Shown one piece after another: positions 21,957 through 24,467 of a stretch of 24,467 nt of DNA (position 1 is its first letter; every line of letters begins with the position of its first letter). A program made the translations under genes and the position numbers. The notes under the pieces were generated by a model. It was not told the origin of the DNA, did no database searches, and saw only the letters and a program-made list of their open reading frames with translations. Origin of the DNA: JBLNCE01 sp050260415 (GTDB lineage Bacteria; Bacillota; UBA4882; JAAYXC01); assembly GCA_050260415.1 (NCBI GenBank), contig JBLNCE010000157.1, positions 1 through 24,467 on the forward strand, read 5' to 3'.

Positions 21957-23474
21957 TTAGGCCCTAAAATGGCCCACGAACCTGTCCGGATCGCGGTCAA
22001 TCAACATTTCCATGAAGAGCCTCGTCACGAACAACGCGGTGAACATGCTGACCAGGATACCGATGGTAAGCGTCACCGCAAACCCGCGCACCGCGCCATA
22101 ACCGTAGAAGAGCAGCACGCCGGCGATGATGAGCGTGGTCAGGTTGGAGTCAAAGATGGTCCAGAACGCCCGTTTGAAACCGGCATCCACCGCCGGACGC
22201 ACCCGTTTGCCCGTTCTGATCTCGTCCTTGATCCGCTCGAAGATGATGATATTGGCGTCCACCGCCATACCGATCGAGAGGATGAAACCGGCCACGCCCG
22301 GCAGGGTCAGGACCCCGCGCAAGAGCGCCATCACCACCAGGACCAGGGCGGCATAGAGCACCAGGGCCATGTCCGCCAGGACCCCCATCAGGCCGTAGAA
22401 GCAGACCATGAAGACCACGACCAGGGCAATGCCGGCCACGCCGGCCACGACGCTCTGCCGGATCATATCCTTGCCGAGGGTCGGCGCCACCTGGTTCACG
22501 GCCAGGTTGCGCAGGGAGATCGGCAGCGATCCCGCCTCCATCAGGATGGCGTATTTCTTGGCCTCTTCGATGCTGGTGTTACCCATTCTGATCACGCCTT
22601 GGCCGTTCGGAATGGGTTCTTCGATCACCGGGTTCATCAGCTGTTCCTCGTCCAGGTAGATCGCCATGTTCTTGCCCTGGTTCTGCTTGGTGAGGAAGTG
22701 GAACCGCTTTCCGCCTTCGGTGCCGAACTCGAAGTGGATCACCACGCTGCCGCCGTCATAGGCGGCTTTGGCGCTCTTCAGGTCGTCGCCGTAGAGGACC
22801 TTCCGTCCGTCGATGCGGAAGTTGAGCCGGCCGGTCCGCTGCAGGATGTCCTGCGCTTCCTTTTCACTGGTCACGCTAGGCAACTGGACGGTAATCCGGT
22901 TATGCTCCTTGTCAAGGCGGATATCGGGTTCACTGAGTCCCAGACGGTTGACGCGATCCTCGAGGATGGTCTCCGCGCGCGCCAGGGCATCCTCCGGGAA
23001 GTCCTTGGCCGATTGCGCCACCGTAACCTCGATCTCCCGTCCGACCTGTTTCGGCCGGAGCGTGAGATGCGCGTCCTTGTCCCCGTCGCGCAGCGTCATT
23101 TCATCTTCGATCACACCAGCGTTCATGACGCGCTTGGCGTCGTCGGCCGTGGCAAAGATGAATCTAAGGCCTTCGTACTTGCCCATTTCCATGAGTCCCA
23201 GCTTGGCCATGGACGGCGCGGCCACGTTCACCTGTCCGATCTGTTCTTGTACCGTCGCGCCGACCTTGTCCAACACGCTCAGGTCAACCCGATAGTCGGG
23301 TCCCAGGATGACCTCCAGCCCGCCTTTGAGGTCCAGACCTTGGCGGATCGGCTGGCCGTTGAAGGGGCCGTTCCCGCCCGTTAGTTTGGCGACGAGCGGC
23401 GGGTAGAGGACCAGCACCGCGACTAAAACAAGCGCCAGAACCACGCCGAGCTTCCATTGAAACTCCGCACGCAA
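21957..23474 (-). CDS. secD: Protein translocase subunit SecD
   Basis: RND-type export motor with SecF. Its 505 residues show an N-terminal helix and the D1 motif GLDLKGGLEVILGP (about 47-60). A large P1 head domain (about 60-310) includes LGLSEPDIRLDKEHNRITVQLP; the last 190 residues are five helices with GMAVDANIIIFERIKDE. It starts at TTG 23474, supported by AAGGAGGAG 6-7 nt upstream. It follows the 52-residue protein by 30 nt and lies downstream of a consensus promoter. Confidence 0.96.
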   Translation of the reverse strand: MRAEFQWKLGVVLALVLVAVLVLYPPLVAKLTGGNGPFNGQPIRQGLDLKGGLEVILGPDYRVDLSVLDKVGATVQEQIGQVNVAAPSMAKLGLMEMGKYEGLRFIFATADDAKRVMNAGVIEDEMTLRDGDKDAHLTLRPKQVGREIEVTVAQSAKDFPEDALARAETILEDRVNRLGLSEPDIRLDKEHNRITVQLPSVTSEKEAQDILQRTGRLNFRIDGRKVLYGDDLKSAKAAYDGGSVVIHFEFGTEGGKRFHFLTKQNQGKNMAIYLDEEQLMNPVIEEPIPNGQGVIRMGNTSIEEAKKYAILMEAGSLPISLRNLAVNQVAPTLGKDMIRQSVVAGVAGIALVVVFMVCFYGLMGVLADMALVLYAALVLVVMALLRGVLTLPGVAGFILSIGMAVDANIIIFERIKDEIRTGKRVRPAVDAGFKRAFWTIFDSNLTTLIIAGVLLFYGYGAVRGFAVTLTIGILVSMFTALFVTRLFMEMLIDRDPDRFVGHFRA

Positions 23475-23504
23475 TCTAAACTCCTCCTTATACGCGGCAA
23501 GCGG

Positions 23505-23663
23505 TCACCGCTTGGCTTTCTTCGTCGCGAGAACAAGCTCTTGCGCCCGGCGCTTCTCCTCGTACGATTTCTTCACCCAGTTCTCCGCCTTCGCGCTGGC
23601 CACATAAAAAAGACCGAAGACAACCAAAACAAAGATCAGCACGCCGATGGTTTCCGCGTTCAC
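23505..23663 (-). CDS. Small single-helix membrane protein ahead of secD, 52 residues
   Basis: Not recognised. GTG 23663 is preceded by AGGGGGG with 6 nt spacing, and the frame ends 30 nt before secD. The product starts MNAETIGVLIFVLVVFGLFY: one clear membrane helix at about 5-23. A basic, amphipathic tail follows (AKAENWVKKSYEEKRRAQ, then a Lys/Arg-rich end), so the tail would stay in the cytoplasm. The stop codon sits in the loop of a small hairpin (AAGCGG-TGA-CCGCTT). It may be a small accessory subunit of SecDF or a membrane-inserted sensor peptide. Support comes from the ribosome site, composition and operon position. Confidence 0.65.
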   Translation of the reverse strand: MNAETIGVLIFVLVVFGLFYVASAKAENWVKKSYEEKRRAQELVLATKKAKR

Positions 23664-23822
23664 GCCCAACCCCCCTTGCGCCGATGTTCTTTGGGAAAAA
23701 TGTCAATTACAATCAAAGACCGGCAGACATAGCCGGCCGGCTGCGTAAGGTTTCCGCGAACCGGCGATTTTTCGCCGAACGGGCAAGAACCGCGCCATTT
23801 CGCGGCAAAAGGCGCAGTTATA

Positions 23823-23851
23823 ATTATAAATCTTTCACCAGTGCTTGTCAA
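23823..23851 (-). promoter_or_regulatory. Consensus sigma-A promoter for the small-ORF/secD/secF unit
   Basis: The minus strand reads TTGACA (23846-23851), 17 bp, TATAAT (23823-23828): both hexamers and the spacing match the consensus exactly. Transcription should start near 23815, leaving a leader of about 150 nt before the 52-residue ORF. Confidence 0.92.
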
Positions 23852-23925
23852 TTCCAGCCTAATAGAAGGATTCCCCGGTCACACCAGGCCTTCCCTCTGG
23901 CAACCGTATCTCGAGAGGAGCGCAG

Positions 23926-24052
23926 AAAAAAAGTCACCGGCCGATATATGACGCAATACTTCCTGAAACCACCGGGCCGTGTAAACGCGGCTTTGCCTCG
24001 GGATTTTCGGCCAGGATGCGCTGGTGTATTGCGTTACATATCTTGACCGGTG
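23926..24052 (-). terminator. Large hairpin plus T-run after yajC
   Basis: Arms 23935-23959 and 24026-24052 share CACCGG, GATAT and ACGCAATAC in inverted order, and inner segments (GGGCCG with CGGCC, ACCA with TGGT) can also pair. On the minus strand the last arm is followed within 2 nt by seven T's (23926-23932), as expected for an intrinsic terminator of yajC. It is unusually large for one and could also be a small mobile inverted-repeat element. Confidence 0.5.
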
Positions 24053-24083
24053 CTCGTATCCGCCAGTCGGTCCGCGGCGGCGA

Positions 24084-24407
24084 TCAGCCCTTGATCACCC
24101 GCGTGACGGCATTCTTGACGAACCTGGCCTCGACCTTGTCGGCGATACGCACGCGCAACTCGTCGTCGTCGATCTCCGTGACCTCGCCGACCAAACCCCC
24201 GGCGGTCACCACGCGATCGCCCTTCTTGAGCGCGGCTAGCATCCGGCGGTGGGCTTCCTGCTGTTTCTTCTGCGGCCTGATGATCAGGAGCCACATGAAC
24301 CCAAAGAGCAGGATGAACGGAAACAGACTCACGAACAGGTTGGCGGATTGGGGTGCGGCCGCATTTGCCGTGGATTGGGCAGGCGCGGCCAAGAACCAAA
24401 ACAGCAT
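24084..24407 (-). CDS. yajC: Preprotein translocase subunit YajC
   Basis: Small membrane partner of SecDF. Its 107 residues have one membrane helix at about 25-43 (LFPFILLFGFMWLLIIRPQ), then the conserved RPQKKQQEAHRRMLAALKKGD and VVTAGGLVGEV, and end with FVKNAVTRVIKG. ATG 24407 has GGAGGAG 7 nt upstream. It lies upstream of secDF in the usual order, but is separated by 420 nt containing a probable terminator and a new promoter. Confidence 0.95.
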   Translation of the reverse strand: MLFWFLAAPAQSTANAAAPQSANLFVSLFPFILLFGFMWLLIIRPQKKQQEAHRRMLAALKKGDRVVTAGGLVGEVTEIDDDELRVRIADKVEARFVKNAVTRVIKG

Positions 24408-24467
24408 CGACTACTCCTCCTTAAACTACCGACCCCGTATTCGGCACCAAAGCAAAAAATCCTTCTA

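Larger units (their letters stand above)
23664..24083. other. Long gap between yajC and the secDF unit
   Basis: No gene is supported in these 420 nt. From right to left on the minus strand it holds a 118-nt imperfect inverted repeat followed by seven T's, a perfect sigma-A promoter, and a leader of about 150 nt with several hairpins. In the leader, CCGCGAA/TTCGCGG (23754-23760 with 23799-23805) encloses CGGCGA-TTTT-TCGCCG (23762-23777). Another hairpin, CCGGC/GCCGG, is at 23720-23736. The leader matches no riboswitch I know. Confidence 0.7.

Noticed and set aside
21204..23384. A 726-codon open frame on the plus strand
   Set aside because: It lies antisense to secD and secF, whose protein motifs are unmistakable. 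Its translation is His/Asp/Gln-rich low-complexity sequence typical of the reverse of GC-rich genes.
23701..23706. Second TTGACA on the minus strand as a promoter
   Set aside because: No acceptable -10 lies 16-18 bp downstream; the perfect promoter at 23823-23851 is sufficient.
24421..24465. C-terminal end of a gene upstream of yajC (EGFFALVPNTGSVV then stop)
   Set aside because: The stop overlaps the yajC ribosome site as in secD-secF, so it is possible, but 14 residues are too few to support a gene call.

Overview
The window reads as a chromosomal stretch of a monoderm, GC-rich Firmicute (Bacillota), probably a thermophilic or anaerobic clostridial lineage. This is an inference from several signals: the order hemW-hrcA-(chaperonin)-grpE-dnaK-dnaJ, a perfect CIRCE operator, a DnaK lacking the insertion typical of diderm DnaKs, the redox repressor Rex, a Gx-family membrane protein, strong GGAGG ribosome sites, and frequent TTG and GTG starts. 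Nearly everything lies on the minus strand; the exception is one large plus-strand membrane protein gene. No rRNA, tRNA, insertion sequence, prophage or CRISPR array was recognised.

Layout from right to left, the direction of most transcription. (1) 24407-20847: yajC, then a large hairpin followed by a T-run. Next come a textbook sigma-A promoter, a structured leader, a 52-residue one-helix protein missed by usual length cut-offs, secD and secF, then uppP with a perfect 13-bp inverted repeat in its leader. (2) 20000-17438: a 58-residue acidic protein, rex, a Gx transporter/Hpre_diP_synt_I protein and hemW, closely packed. (3) 17410-10805: the heat-shock operon hrcA, a thermosome-like (group III) chaperonin, grpE, dnaK, dnaJ, starting from a TTGACA promoter with a perfect CIRCE. 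The two long gaps in this operon (grpE-dnaK and dnaK-dnaJ) share one architecture. A purine-rich heptamer array starts at the upstream stop codon, and its inverted counterpart ends 7-8 nt before the downstream ribosome site. (4) 8735-10696 (+): a WaaL/Wzy-like O-antigen ligase with a C-terminal TPR region, convergent with dnaJ across a bidirectional terminator and divergent from the pilus operon. (5) 8309-1: a type IV pilus operon: a FimT/GspH-like protein, PilV-like, PilW-like, a PilX-like protein with a beta-solenoid-like body, aroE, pilB, pilT, pilC and the first 42 codons of a pilin, which runs off the left edge.

How the parts fit: the pilus genes supply minor pilins, the extension ATPase, the retraction ATPase, the platform protein and a pilin. 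The divergent ligase may modify the pilin or make surface glycan. SecDF-YajC and UppP serve protein export and the lipid carrier cycle. HrcA and CIRCE should control both an Hsp70 system and an archaeal-type chaperonin from one transcript. The points most worth following are the chaperonin inside the hsp70 operon, the paired heptamer arrays bracketing its intercistronic gaps, and the promoter/leader/small-ORF arrangement ahead of secDF.
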